This document shows, piece by piece, positions 1 through 7,456 of a DNA stretch of 7,818 nucleotides. Each line of letters starts with the position of its first letter. Positions within the stretch are counted from its first letter, which is position 1. The position numbers were made by a program, and so were the translations under genes. This DNA comes from Thermus kawarayensis JCM 12314 (lineage in GTDB: Bacteria; Deinococcota; Deinococci; Deinococcales; Thermaceae). A model generated the notes under the pieces. The model was given only the letters and a program-made list of their open reading frames with translations, had not been told where the DNA came from and searched no databases. Location: assembly GCA_001311545.1 (NCBI GenBank), contig BBBL01000066.1:1-7818 (forward strand), in the 5' to 3' direction.

Positions 1-642
<642 letters not shown>

Positions 643-733
643 GGACATCCTTCCCCCCGCGCATCCCTTACAATCAGGGTAGCCTTTCCCCTTCTCCTCC
701 TTCGGGCCTGGGCGTTTTGGGTTTTCTTCCTTC

Positions 734-766
734 ATATCTCTTGACAATATCTTTGTCAAGAGATAT
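734..766. promoter_or_regulatory. HAIR-like inverted-repeat operator upstream of clpB
   Basis: This is a perfect inverted repeat with 13-bp arms: ATATCTCTTGACA (734-746), seven bases (747-753), then TGTCAAGAGATAT (754-766). The core CTTGACA-N7-TGTCAAG has the spacing of the HspR operator HAIR (CTTGAGT-N7-ACTCAAG) and matches it at five of seven positions per arm. It does not match CIRCE, the HrcA operator. It spans the clpB promoter from the -35 to the -10, so a bound protein would block RNA polymerase. It is AT-rich in GC-rich surroundings. No T-run follows, so it is not an intrinsic terminator. The repeat is directly visible; the identity of the binding protein is inference. Confidence 0.8.
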
Positions 767-769
767 GCT
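741..769 (+). promoter_or_regulatory. Sigma-A promoter of clpB
   Basis: TTGACA at 741-746 is a perfect -35, followed by a 17-bp spacer and TATGCT at 764-769 (four of six against TATAAT). The expected transcription start is about 775-778, giving a very short leader of about 20 nt. The -35 lies in the left arm of the inverted repeat and the -10 overlaps the end of the right arm, the classic geometry of a repressed heat-shock promoter. It would make clpB and the genes after it independent of the dnaK operon. Confidence 0.8.
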
Positions 770-778
770 AGTGATAGC

Positions 779-786
779 AAAGGAGG
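779..786 (+). promoter_or_regulatory. Ribosome binding site of clpB
   Basis: AAAGGAGG ends nine bases before ATG 796. A second purine stretch, AGGAGGG (788-794), is only one base from the ATG and is too close to serve it. The site supports 796 as the start and lies just after the expected transcription start, so the leader is little more than this site. Confidence 0.7.
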
Positions 787-795
787 CAGGAGGGT

Positions 796-3358
796 ATGAA
801 CCTGGAACGCTGGACCCAAGCCGCGCGGGAAGCCCTGGCCCAGGCCCAGGTCCTGGCCCGGGAGATGAAGCACCAGGCCATAGACCTGCCCCACCTGTGG
901 CGGGTGCTCCTCAAGGAACCTGGGGGCCTGGCCTGGCGCCTTTTGGAAAAGGCCGGGGCCGATCCCAAAGCCCTCAGGGAGCTCCAGGAGAAGGAGCTCG
1001 CCCGTCTGCCCCGGGTGGAGGGGGCCGAGGTGGGCCAGTACCTCACCCCCCGGCTTTCCGGGGCCCTGAACCGGGCCGAGGCCCTCATGGAGGAGCTAAG
1101 GGACCGGTTCGTGGCCCTGGACACCCTGGTCCTGGCCCTGGGGGAGGCCACCCCGGGGCTACCCGGACTGGAAGCCTAAAGAAGGCCCTTTGGGAACTGA
1201 GGGGAGGGAAAAACGTGCAAACGGAACACGCAGAGGGCACCTACAACGCCTTGGAGCAGTACGGCATTGACCTGACCAAGCTGGCCGCCGAGGGCAAGCT
1301 GGACCCGGTGATCGGGCGGGACGAGGAGATCCGCCGCGCCATCCAGATCCTCCTCCGGCGCACCAAGAACAACCCGGTCCTCATCGGCGAGCCCGGGGTG
1401 GGCAAGACGGCCATCGTGGAGGGCCTGGCCCAGCGCATCGTCAAGGGGGACGTGCCCGAGGGCCTCAAGGGCAAGCGCATCGTCTCCTTACAGATGGGCT
1501 CCCTCCTGGCCGGGGCCAAATACCGGGGCGAGTTTGAGGAGCGCCTGAAGGCGGTGATCCAGGAGGTGGTGGGCAGCCAAGGGGAGATCATCCTCTTCAT
1601 TGACGAGCTCCACACCGTGGTGGGGGCGGGCAAGGCGGAAGGGGCCGTGGACGCCGGCAACATGCTCAAGCCTCCCCTCGCCCGGGGGGAGCTCAGGCTC
1701 ATCGGGGCCACCACCCTGGACGAGTACCGGGAGATTGAGAAGGACCCCGCCCTGGAGCGCCGCTTCCAGCCCGTCTACGTGGACGAGCCCAGCGTGGAGG
1801 AGACCATCTCCATCCTCCGGGGGATCAAGGAGAAGTACGAGGTGCACCACGGGGTGCGCATCTCCGACCCGGCTTTGGTGGCGGCGGCGGTCCTCTCCCA
1901 CCGCTACATCCCGGAAAGGCGCCTCCCCGACAAGGCCATCGACCTGGTGGACGAGGCGGCGGCCCGCCTAAGGATGGCCTTGGAAAGCGCCCCGGAGGAG
2001 ATCGACACCTTAGAGCGCAAGAAGCTCCAGCTGGAGATCGAAAGGGAGGCCCTGAAGAAGGAGAAGGACCCCGACTCCCTGGAGCGCTCAAGGCCATTGA
2101 GGAGGAGATCGCAGGGCTTGCCGGGGAGATAGAAAAGCTCAGGGCGGAATGGGAGGCGGAAAGGGAGGTCCTAAAGAAGCTCCGGGAGGCTCAGCACCGC
2201 CTGGACGAGGTACGGCGGCAGATTGAGCTGGCCGAGCGCCAGTACGACCTGAACCGCGCCGCCGAGCTCCGCTACGGGGAGCTTCCCAAGCTGGAGGCCG
2301 AGGTGGAGGCCCTCTCCGAGAAGCTGAAGAACGCCCGCTTCGTGCGCCTCGAGGTCACCGAGGAGGACATCGCCGAGATCGTCTCCCGCTGGACGGGGAT
2401 CCCCGTATCCAGGCTCCTGGAAGGGGAAAGGGAGAAGCTCCTTAGGCTCGAGGAGGAGCTTCACAAGCGGGTGGTGGGCCAGGAAGAAGCCATAAGGGCG
2501 GTGGCCGACGCCATCCGCCGGGCCCGGGCCGGCCTCAAGGACCCCAACCGCCCCATCGGGAGCTTCCTCTTCTTGGGGCCCACGGGGGTGGGGAAGACCG
2601 AACTCGCCAAGACCCTGGCCGCCACCCTCTTTGACACCGAGGAGGCCATGGTGCGCATTGACATGACGGAGTACATGGAAAAGCATGCGGTCTCCCGCCT
2701 CATCGGGGCCCCGCCCGGCTACGTGGGCTACGAGGAGGGGGGCCAGCTCACCGAGGCGGTGCGGAGGAGGCCCTACACAGTCATCCTCTTTGACGAGATA
2801 GAAAAGGCCCACCCCGACGTCTTCAATATCCTCCTGCAGATCCTGGACGACGGCCGCCTCACCGACAGCCACGGCCGCACCGTGGACTTCCGCAACACCG
2901 TCATCATCCTCACCTCCAACCTGGGAAGCCCCCTGATCCTGGAAGGCATACAGAAAGGCTGGCCCTACGAGCGAATCCGGGAAGAGGTCTTCGCCATCCT
3001 GCAGAAGCACTTCCGCCCCGAGTTCCTGAACCGCCTGGACGAGGTGGTGGTCTTCCGGCCCCTTTCCAAGGAGCAGATCCGCCAGATCGTGGAGATCCAG
3101 CTCGGCTACCTCCGGTCGCGTCTTGCGGAGAAGCGCATCACCCTGGAGCTCACCGAGGCCGCCAAGGACTTCCTGGCGGAAAGGGGCTACGACCCGGTCT
3201 TCGGCGCGAGGCCCTTGAAGCGGGTCATCCAGCGGGAGTTGGAGACGCCCCTGGCCAAGAAGATCCTGGCGGGCGAGGTCAAGGAGGGCGACCGGGTGGT
3301 GGTGGAGGCCGGACCCACGGGCCTCACCTTCCACACCGCCGAGCGCCTGGTGGCCTAA
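796..3358 (+). CDS. clpB: ClpB (Hsp100) disaggregase, two apparent frameshifts
   Basis: ClpB is a hexameric AAA+ ATPase that pulls polypeptides out of aggregates with DnaK/DnaJ. A base is missing near 1176 ([15 protein letters not shown]) and near 2087 (DPDSLER-LKAIEEE). Restoring both gives 854 residues, the T. thermophilus length. Domains: N domain about 1-140; NBD1 with Walker A GEPGVGKT (K204), pore loop KYRG (Y243), Walker B LFIDE (E271) and arginine fingers ERRF; coiled-coil M domain about 390-520, rich in Glu, Lys and Leu; NBD2 with Walker A GPTGVGKT (K601), pore loop GYVGY (Y643), Walker B LFDE (E668) and sensor-2 GARPLKR. All catalytic residues are present. One oddity is Pro294 in LKPPLARG, where Ala is near-invariant. 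Literal translation stops at 1179, and the C-terminal half is in the frame ending at 3358. Loss of a real ClpB is unlikely given the intact motifs. Confidence 0.97.
1199..1217 (+). promoter_or_regulatory. Candidate internal start of clpB (N-domain-less ClpB)
   Basis: GAGGGGAGGG lies just before AAAAAC and GTG at 1215-1217, in the clpB frame. Initiation here would begin [11 protein letters not shown], about residue 141, just before NBD1, and give a roughly 714-residue ClpB without the N domain. E. coli ClpB is known to make such a short form from an internal GTG at an equivalent place, and I recall an N-truncated form for Thermus too. The purine run also encodes RGGK, so it may be coincidence. 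Confidence 0.5.
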
Positions 3359-3370
3359 GAGGAGGAAGCC

Positions 3371-3760
3371 ATGAGGGTAGAGGAGGTGTTGCAGAAAGCT
3401 TACCAAGACGAGCTCCTGGACGCCCTCCGGGCGGAAAGGGCGGCGGAGGGGATCCCCTACCCCCATCTCAAGGCCTTGGTCCTGGAGGTGGCGGAAAGGG
3501 AGCGCGCCCACGCCCAGGCCATCGCCGAGGCCCTCCGCCGCCTCAAAGCCCCCCTTCCCCCCACTCCCAAGCCCGAGGAAGAGGGCTTTGAGGCCCTCCT
3601 CCGCCTCCTCTCCGAGGAGGGCTTTGACCGGAGCTACTACCTGGAAAGCACCTTCCCCGACCCCGAGCTGGAGGCCCTCTTCACCCGGCTAGGGCAGGAG
3701 GAGCGGCTCAACCAGGAGGCGGTGCGCAAGGCCATCGCCCTTCTAGGAGGTAACCTATGA
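3371..3760 (+). CDS. Small ferritin-like helical protein of unknown function
   Basis: The protein has 129 residues and appears all-helical. It starts at ATG 3371 with GAGGAGGA (3359-3366) upstream, 12 nt after clpB, and its TGA overlaps the next ATG (ATGA). The spacing of helices and the ERERAH segment (an ExxH motif, about residues 42-47), with acidic residues in the first helix (YQDELLDALRAE), suggest a rubrerythrin/ferritin-like four-helix bundle that would bind a di-iron centre. The fourth helix has QEERLNQEA, with Asn where the second ExxH histidine would be, so the metal site looks incomplete. A Pro-rich linker (about 59-68) separates two helical pairs. Function is unknown. The operon position suggests a stress or iron/oxygen role, but this is inference; a plain helical bundle without metal is equally possible. 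Confidence 0.6.
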   Translation: MRVEEVLQKAYQDELLDALRAERAAEGIPYPHLKALVLEVAERERAHAQAIAEALRRLKAPLPPTPKPEEEGFEALLRLLSEEGFDRSYYLESTFPDPELEALFTRLGQEERLNQEAVRKAIALLGGNL

Positions 3761-4938
3761 TTGGCAAAGAGGAAATCCGCCGCATCAAGGAAGGCCTGGA
3801 AGGCCTCAAAACCCCTACCCTCTCCCTCTACGTGGACCTGAACCCGGCCAAGCCGGAAAATGCGGGCCGGGCCTACGCCCTTAGGGCCAAGGACGCCATG
3901 AAGGCCCTCCGGGTGCCCGAGGCCTTGGCGGAAAGGGTGTTGGAACTCCTCAAGCACGAGGTCATCCAGGCCAAGACCCTGGCCCTCTTCGCCCACGAGG
4001 CCCGCCTGGAGCTCTACCCCTTGCAGGTGGAACTGCCCTTGGTGAGCGCCTCAAGACCACCTTCGTGGACGAGAGGGAAAGCCGCCTCCTCACCGACGGG
4101 GTCCTGGCCCACTGGGGCGAACCCTTCCTCCTCCCCCTGGTCTACGCCCTGGACGAGTACGAGCGCTACGGGGTGGTCTACGTGGACCGGGAGAGGTGGC
4201 GGGTCTTTGAGGTCTTCCTGGGGGAGGTCGCCGAGGTCCAGGACGCCTTCCTGCCCTGGACACCGAGGCCTGGCGCCGCCTTTCCCTGGACGCCCCCGGC
4301 CGCCGGTTCAACCTGGGGGGCATCGCCCGGGGAGGGGCGGGCCAAGACCTCTTCGCCAAGCGCCTCGAGGCCTGGGAAGGACGCTTCTACAAGACCCTGG
4401 CCCACGACCTGGAAAAGCTCTGGGCGGAACGGGGCTTCACCCGCCTGGTCCTTATGGGCCCCGAGGAGCACACCAAGCTCTTCCTGGGCCACCTGCCCAA
4501 GCGCTTGCGGGAGAAGGTGGTGGCCGAGCTCCCCTCCCTCCCCCACCCCGGGGCCACCCCAGGGAGGTGCTCAAGCGCCTGGAGCCGGTCTTGGAGGAGG
4601 TGGAGCGCCAGGCCGAGGTGAGGCTTCTCCAGAGCCTGGAGGAGGCCTACCCTAAGGCGGCCTTCGGCCCGGAGGCCCTGGCCCGCCTGCAGGAAGGCCG
4701 GGTGGAGCTTTGGGTTCTTCCCTGGAACCTGGAGGGCAGCGTCTACGCTTGCCATGGCCTCTACTTCGCCGATGAGGCCGAGGCCCTGGGCCTTTGCGAG
4801 AGGCTCGAGGCCAAGCCCCTGGCCCTGGTGGCGCCGGAGCTGGCCGCCGGGTACGCCGCCAAGCTGGAGTTCGTGCGGGGGGAGGCCGAAAGGAGGCTTC
4901 TTGAGCGCGGCGGCATGGCCGCGCTCTTGAGGTGGTAA
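3757..4938 (+). CDS. eRF1/Vms1-like (baeRF family) release-factor homologue, three apparent frameshifts
   Basis: With one base restored near 4044, 4253 and 4560, the pieces join into about 394 residues: 3757-4044, then 4045-4253, 4254-4560 and 4561-4938 in changing frames. The N-terminal domain opens with KTPTLSLYVDLNP, typical of bacterial eRF1-like proteins. The central domain (about 135-270) has GVVYVDRERWRVFEVFLGE, then RGGAGQD (residues 192-198, bases 4328-4348) followed by an amphipathic helix with spaced Arg and FYKTLAHDLEKL. This mirrors the GGQ loop and helix with which eRF1, and by analogy Vms1, hydrolyse peptidyl-tRNA. Next come FTRLVLMGPEE and LPKRLREKVV. The C-terminal part (LQEGRVELWVLPWNLEG) resembles the L7Ae-like domain. 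The likely job is rescue of stalled ribosomes or nascent-chain release, fitting the chaperone neighbours. Fold assignment is fairly sure; activity is inferred. Confidence 0.8.
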   Translation: MIGKEEIRRIKEGLEGLKTPTLSLYVDLNPAKPENAGRAYALRAKDAMKALRVPEALAERVLELLKHEVIQAKTLALFAHEARLELYPLQVELPLVSASRPPSWTRGKAASSPTGSWPTGANPSSSPWSTPWTSTSATGWSTWTGRGGGSLRSSWGRSPRSRTPSCPGHRGLAPPFPGRPRPPVQPGGHRPGRGGPRPLRQAPRGLGRTLLQDPGPRPGKALGGTGLHPPGPYGPRGAHQALPGPPAQALAGEGGGRAPLPPPPRGHPREVLKRLEPVLEEVERQAEVRLLQSLEEAYPKAAFGPEALARLQEGRVELWVLPWNLEGSVYACHGLYFADEAEALGLCERLEAKPLALVAPELAAGYAAKLEFVRGEAERRLLERGGMAALLRW

Positions 4939-4952
4939 AGGAGGTGAGGAAG

Positions 4953-5369
4953 GTGATCCGCTTTGACCCCTTTAAGGAGCTGGAGGAACTTCAGGAGCGG
5001 TTGGCCAGGACCCTCGGCGCCCCCCAGCAGGGGCCCAGGGTCTACGCGCCCCCGGTGGACGTCCTGGAGGACGCCGAGGGGCTTCACCTCCTGGTCTACC
5101 TCCCGGGGGTGGAGCCCGAGAAGGTGGAGGTGGTGGCGGAGGAGGGGGTGCTCTCCGTGAAGGCGGAAAGGCCCTTTGAAAAGCGGGAAGGCGTGGCCTA
5201 CCACCGTCTGGAGGGCCCCTACGGCACCTTCGCCCGGAGCTTCAACGTGCCCAGCGTCTACGACCTCTCCCGGGTGGAGGCCCGCTTCCGCCACGGGGTC
5301 CTGCACCTGAGGGTGCCTAAGGCCGAGGCCACCAAGCCCAAGAGGATCCAGGTGCAGGTGGAAGGTTAA
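4953..5369 (+). CDS. Small heat-shock protein (Hsp20/alpha-crystallin), first copy
   Basis: This ATP-independent holdase binds unfolding proteins for later ClpB/DnaK recovery. The alpha-crystallin domain runs from PPVDVLEDAEGLHLLVYLPG to RFRHGVLHLRVPKAE, carrying the family G-V-L signature. The tail KRIQVQVEG holds an I-x-V motif used in oligomer contacts. I chose GTG 4953 (MIRFDPFKELEELQ, 138 residues) because AAGGAGGTGA (4938-4947) sits five bases upstream. The GTGs at 4932 and 4944 are in frame but would put this Shine-Dalgarno inside the gene. The start is 14 nt after the release-factor stop. The next gene follows 11 nt on, so the genes are very likely cotranscribed. No frameshift is seen. 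Confidence 0.95.
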   Translation: MIRFDPFKELEELQERLARTLGAPQQGPRVYAPPVDVLEDAEGLHLLVYLPGVEPEKVEVVAEEGVLSVKAERPFEKREGVAYHRLEGPYGTFARSFNVPSVYDLSRVEARFRHGVLHLRVPKAEATKPKRIQVQVEG

Positions 5370-5380
5370 GGAGGTAGGGC

Positions 5381-6067
5381 ATGCGTAGGACCATCCGCTA
5401 CATCCTGGCCACCTCCAACCCCATGGGGGACCTGGAGGCCCTGGAAAGGTTCGTCAAGGTGGCTCCCGACACCGGGGCAGACGCCATCGCCCTCGTGGGC
5501 AACCTCATGCCCAAGACGGCGGGAAGCCGCGACTACGCCGCCTTCTTCCGTGTGCTCTCGGAGGCCCACCTGCCCACCGCCTACATCCCCGGCCCCCTGG
5601 ATGCCCCCATCTGGGAGTACCTCCGGGAAGCGGCCAACGTGGAGCTGGTCCGCCCCGAGATGCGCAACGTCCACGAGACCTTCACCTTCTGGAAAGGCCC
5701 CTATTTGGTGGCGGGCATCGGCGGGGAGATCACCGACGACGGCGAGCCCGAGGAGAAAGAAGCCCTCCGCTACCCCGCCTGGGTGGCCGAGTACCACCTG
5801 AAGGCCCTCTGGGAGCTCAAGGACTACCCCAAGATCCTCCTCTTCCACACCATGCCCTACCACAAGGGCCTGGGGGAGGAAGGCTCCCACGAGGTGGCCC
5901 ACCTGGTCAAGACCCATAACCCCCTCCTGGTGGTGGTGGCCGGGAAGGGCCAGAAGCACGAGACCCTGGGGGCGAGCTGGGTGGTGGTGCCGGGGGACCT
6001 CTCCGAAGGGGAGTATAGCCTCCTGGACCTCCGGGCGAGGAAGCTGGAGACGGGGAACGTGCGCTAA
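5381..6067 (+). CDS. Degenerate calcineurin-like phosphoesterase (TT1561-like)
   Basis: The 228 residues match, from memory, the length and nearly the whole sequence of T. thermophilus TT1561, a protein of known structure with the metallo-dependent phosphatase fold. The fold's landmarks are recognisable but the usual metal ligands are not: the first motif reads TSNPMGD (11-17) in place of SDxHG, the second GN (40-41) in place of GD, the third GPLD (71-74) in place of GNHD/E. Histidines remain at 156 and 161 (FHTMPYH) and 193 (GKGQKH), where the last motif is normally GHxH. The protein is therefore likely inactive as an ordinary metallophosphatase and may act as a binding protein. The Shine-Dalgarno AAGGAGGT (5368-5375) overlaps the stop of the sHsp before it, and a second sHsp follows. 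The frame is intact and the substrate is unknown. Confidence 0.88.
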   Translation: MRRTIRYILATSNPMGDLEALERFVKVAPDTGADAIALVGNLMPKTAGSRDYAAFFRVLSEAHLPTAYIPGPLDAPIWEYLREAANVELVRPEMRNVHETFTFWKGPYLVAGIGGEITDDGEPEEKEALRYPAWVAEYHLKALWELKDYPKILLFHTMPYHKGLGEEGSHEVAHLVKTHNPLLVVVAGKGQKHETLGASWVVVPGDLSEGEYSLLDLRARKLETGNVR

Positions 6068-6127
6068 GTACCCCAAAAGGGCGTTCCCGTGCCATAGAAG
6101 TCCCAACCGCATCCGAGGAGGTGAGCC

Positions 6128-6541
6128 ATGCTGGAGAAGCTTTGGCCCTTTGGCCGGTCCCGCTTCCGCAAGGCGGTGGAAGAAGCCCTGGAGAAGGCCT
6201 TCCAGGAGACGGGAGAGGTGCTGGAGCCCCTCTCCGAGCTCTCCGAGCACGAAGACCACTACCTCCTCCGGGTGGAGGTGCCGGGGCTTGGCCCCGAGAA
6301 CCTGGAGGTGCGCCTCGAGGGGGACCAGCTGGTCATAGAAGGGGAGAAGCGGGAGGAGAAGCGCACCAAGCACCTCGCCGAGATCGTCTACGGCCGGGTC
6401 TACCGGGCCTACCTCCTCCCCAAGGACGCCAAGAAGGAGGGCATAGAGGCCCGCTTGGCCAAGGGGGTGCTGGAGGTAAAGATCCCTCGGGAGAAGCGCC
6501 CCGAGGAGCCCCCGGTGAGGATCCCGGTCCAGGAGGGATAG
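6128..6541 (+). CDS. Small heat-shock protein (Hsp20/alpha-crystallin), second copy
   Basis: The protein has 137 residues in an intact frame. An N-terminal helix (about 10-32, RSRFRKAVEEALEKAFQ) precedes the alpha-crystallin domain (about 40-125, LSEHEDHYLLRVEVPGLGPE to AKGVLEVKIPRE) with its G-V-L signature. The tail VRIPVQEG carries the classic I-x-V motif. The start is ATG 6128 with GAGGAGGTGA ending four bases upstream. It differs clearly from the first sHsp in N-terminus and tail, so the two are old paralogues rather than a recent tandem duplication, and may form mixed or separate oligomers. A 60-nt gap precedes it. Expected role: holding heat-denatured proteins for ClpB and DnaK. Confidence 0.95.
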   Translation: MLEKLWPFGRSRFRKAVEEALEKAFQETGEVLEPLSELSEHEDHYLLRVEVPGLGPENLEVRLEGDQLVIEGEKREEKRTKHLAEIVYGRVYRAYLLPKDAKKEGIEARLAKGVLEVKIPREKRPEEPPVRIPVQEG

Positions 6542-6586
6542 CCCCGACCCCCATTCTTCCGGTGCAACATTCGGAGGTGCGAACCT

Positions 6587-7032
6587 ATGCTGATGAAGGT
6601 CGCCGAGTTTGAGAAGCTCTTCCGACTGGCCGCCGGCCTGGACGTGGACAAGGACGACCTTAAACGGCTCTCCGACTTCCTGCGCGACAAGCTCTACGAC
6701 CTCCTGGTGGTGGCGGAGGGGAACGCCAAGTACAACGGGCGGGACCTCATCTATGAGCCGACCTGCCCATCACCAAGGGCCTCCAGGAAACCCTAAGGGA
6801 GTTTCGCCGGATGGACACCGCCCTGGAGCTCAAGCCCGTGCTGGAGGCCCTGGCGGCCCTTCCCCCTTTGGACCTGGAGGTCTCCGAGGACGTGAGAAAT
6901 CTCCTGCCGGAGATGGCCGGGGCGCTGGTGGTGGCCTACGCCCGGGTGCTCAAGGAGCTGGACCCCGCCCTCAAAAACCCCCAGGCGGAGCACCACCAGC
7001 GGGCCGAGCGGGTCTTCAGCCTCCTGCTTTAA
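6587..7032 (+). CDS. DUF1931 double-histone-fold protein, one apparent frameshift
   Basis: A C is missing near 6759 (codon 58: IYEP-DLPITKG). Restoring it gives 148 residues, matching the T. thermophilus DUF1931 protein of known structure (TTHA1479, from memory), two histone folds fused in one chain as a pseudo-dimer. The first fold covers about 1-72 (FEKLFRLAAGLDVDKDDLKR, then DLIYEPDLPITKGLQETLREF, resembling the third helix of archaeal histones) and the second about 78-148. By hand count it has about 27 acidic and 21 basic residues, so it is acidic, unlike DNA-wrapping histones; nucleoid binding is possible but unproven. The start is ATG 6587 with GGAGGTG (6573-6579). Literal translation would stop at 6796. 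The next gene begins one base after its stop. Confidence 0.9.
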
Positions 7033-7033
7033 G

Positions 7034-7456
7034 ATGCGCCAGGACCTGCTTCTAAGGGTTTACCGGGGGGCCACGCGCCTGGTCTTCAACCTGGTGGTGG
7101 TGGCCCTCCTGGTGGGGCTTTTCGTGGGGGTGGGGCGCACCTTTTTGGAGCTGGGCCTCACCCTCACCGAGCCCACGGTGCGCCTAGGGCTAAAAGACCT
7201 CATCACCAACGTCCTTTCTCTGGTCATCGTCCTGGAGCTTGTCCGGGTCTTCGTGGAGTACTTTGAGTTTGAACGGGTCCGCCTGGAGGTGCTTCTGGAG
7301 GTGGGCATCGCCCTGGCCCTCAGGGAGCTCCTCCTTCTGCTCTTCGCCGAGAAGTTTTCTGGAATAGATCTCTTCATGTGGAGCCTGGGGATCCTGGCCC
7401 TGGTGGCCGGGCGCACCCTGGCCGTGCGCTTCCCCCCGGAAAGGAGGAAGGCATGA
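7034..7456 (+). CDS. PsiE-family inner-membrane protein
   Basis: The protein has 140 residues with four hydrophobic segments: about 17-35 (LVFNLVVVALLVGLFVGVG), 53-77, 82-104 (with RELLLLLF) and 109-130, and Arg-rich ends. The size, four segments and motifs such as LVRVFVEYF fit the phosphate-starvation-inducible PsiE family, whose molecular function is not known. The ATG comes one base after the histone stop with no clear Shine-Dalgarno, so translation is probably coupled. Its TGA overlaps the next ATG. The pairing with KhtT suggests an envelope or ion-homeostasis role, which is inference. Membrane location is certain from sequence; the family call is likely. Confidence 0.82.
   Translation: MRQDLLLRVYRGATRLVFNLVVVALLVGLFVGVGRTFLELGLTLTEPTVRLGLKDLITNVLSLVIVLELVRVFVEYFEFERVRLEVLLEVGIALALRELLLLLFAEKFSGIDLFMWSLGILALVAGRTLAVRFPPERRKA

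Noticed and set aside
669..674. TACAAT as a second -10 element in the dafA-clpB gap
   Set aside because: No acceptable -35 lies 16-18 bp upstream (CATCCT at best), and the TTGACA/TATGCT pair closer to clpB is far better.
690..735. Possible intrinsic terminator after dafA (T-rich stretch with gggcctgggcgttttgggtttt)
   Set aside because: I find no stable GC stem directly before the T-rich part; the Ts are broken by G and C. Whether dnaK-operon transcripts end here cannot be told from sequence.
734..766. CIRCE/HrcA operator
   Set aside because: The arms do not match TTAGCACTC-N9-GAGTGCTAA in sequence or spacing.
2171..3511. Long open frame of 446 codons on the - strand opposite clpB
   Set aside because: It is the complement of a GC-rich gene whose + strand encodes well-conserved ClpB motifs. 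The - strand translation resembles no family, and such open antisense frames are usual in high-GC DNA. The same applies to 5366-6373 and 7060-7794.
6068..6127. Separate promoter or terminator in the 60-nt gap before the second sHsp
   Set aside because: CCC-AAAA-GGG is a minimal hairpin without a T-run, and CATAGA is a poor -10 without a -35. The HAIR-like repeat of clpB is not repeated here.
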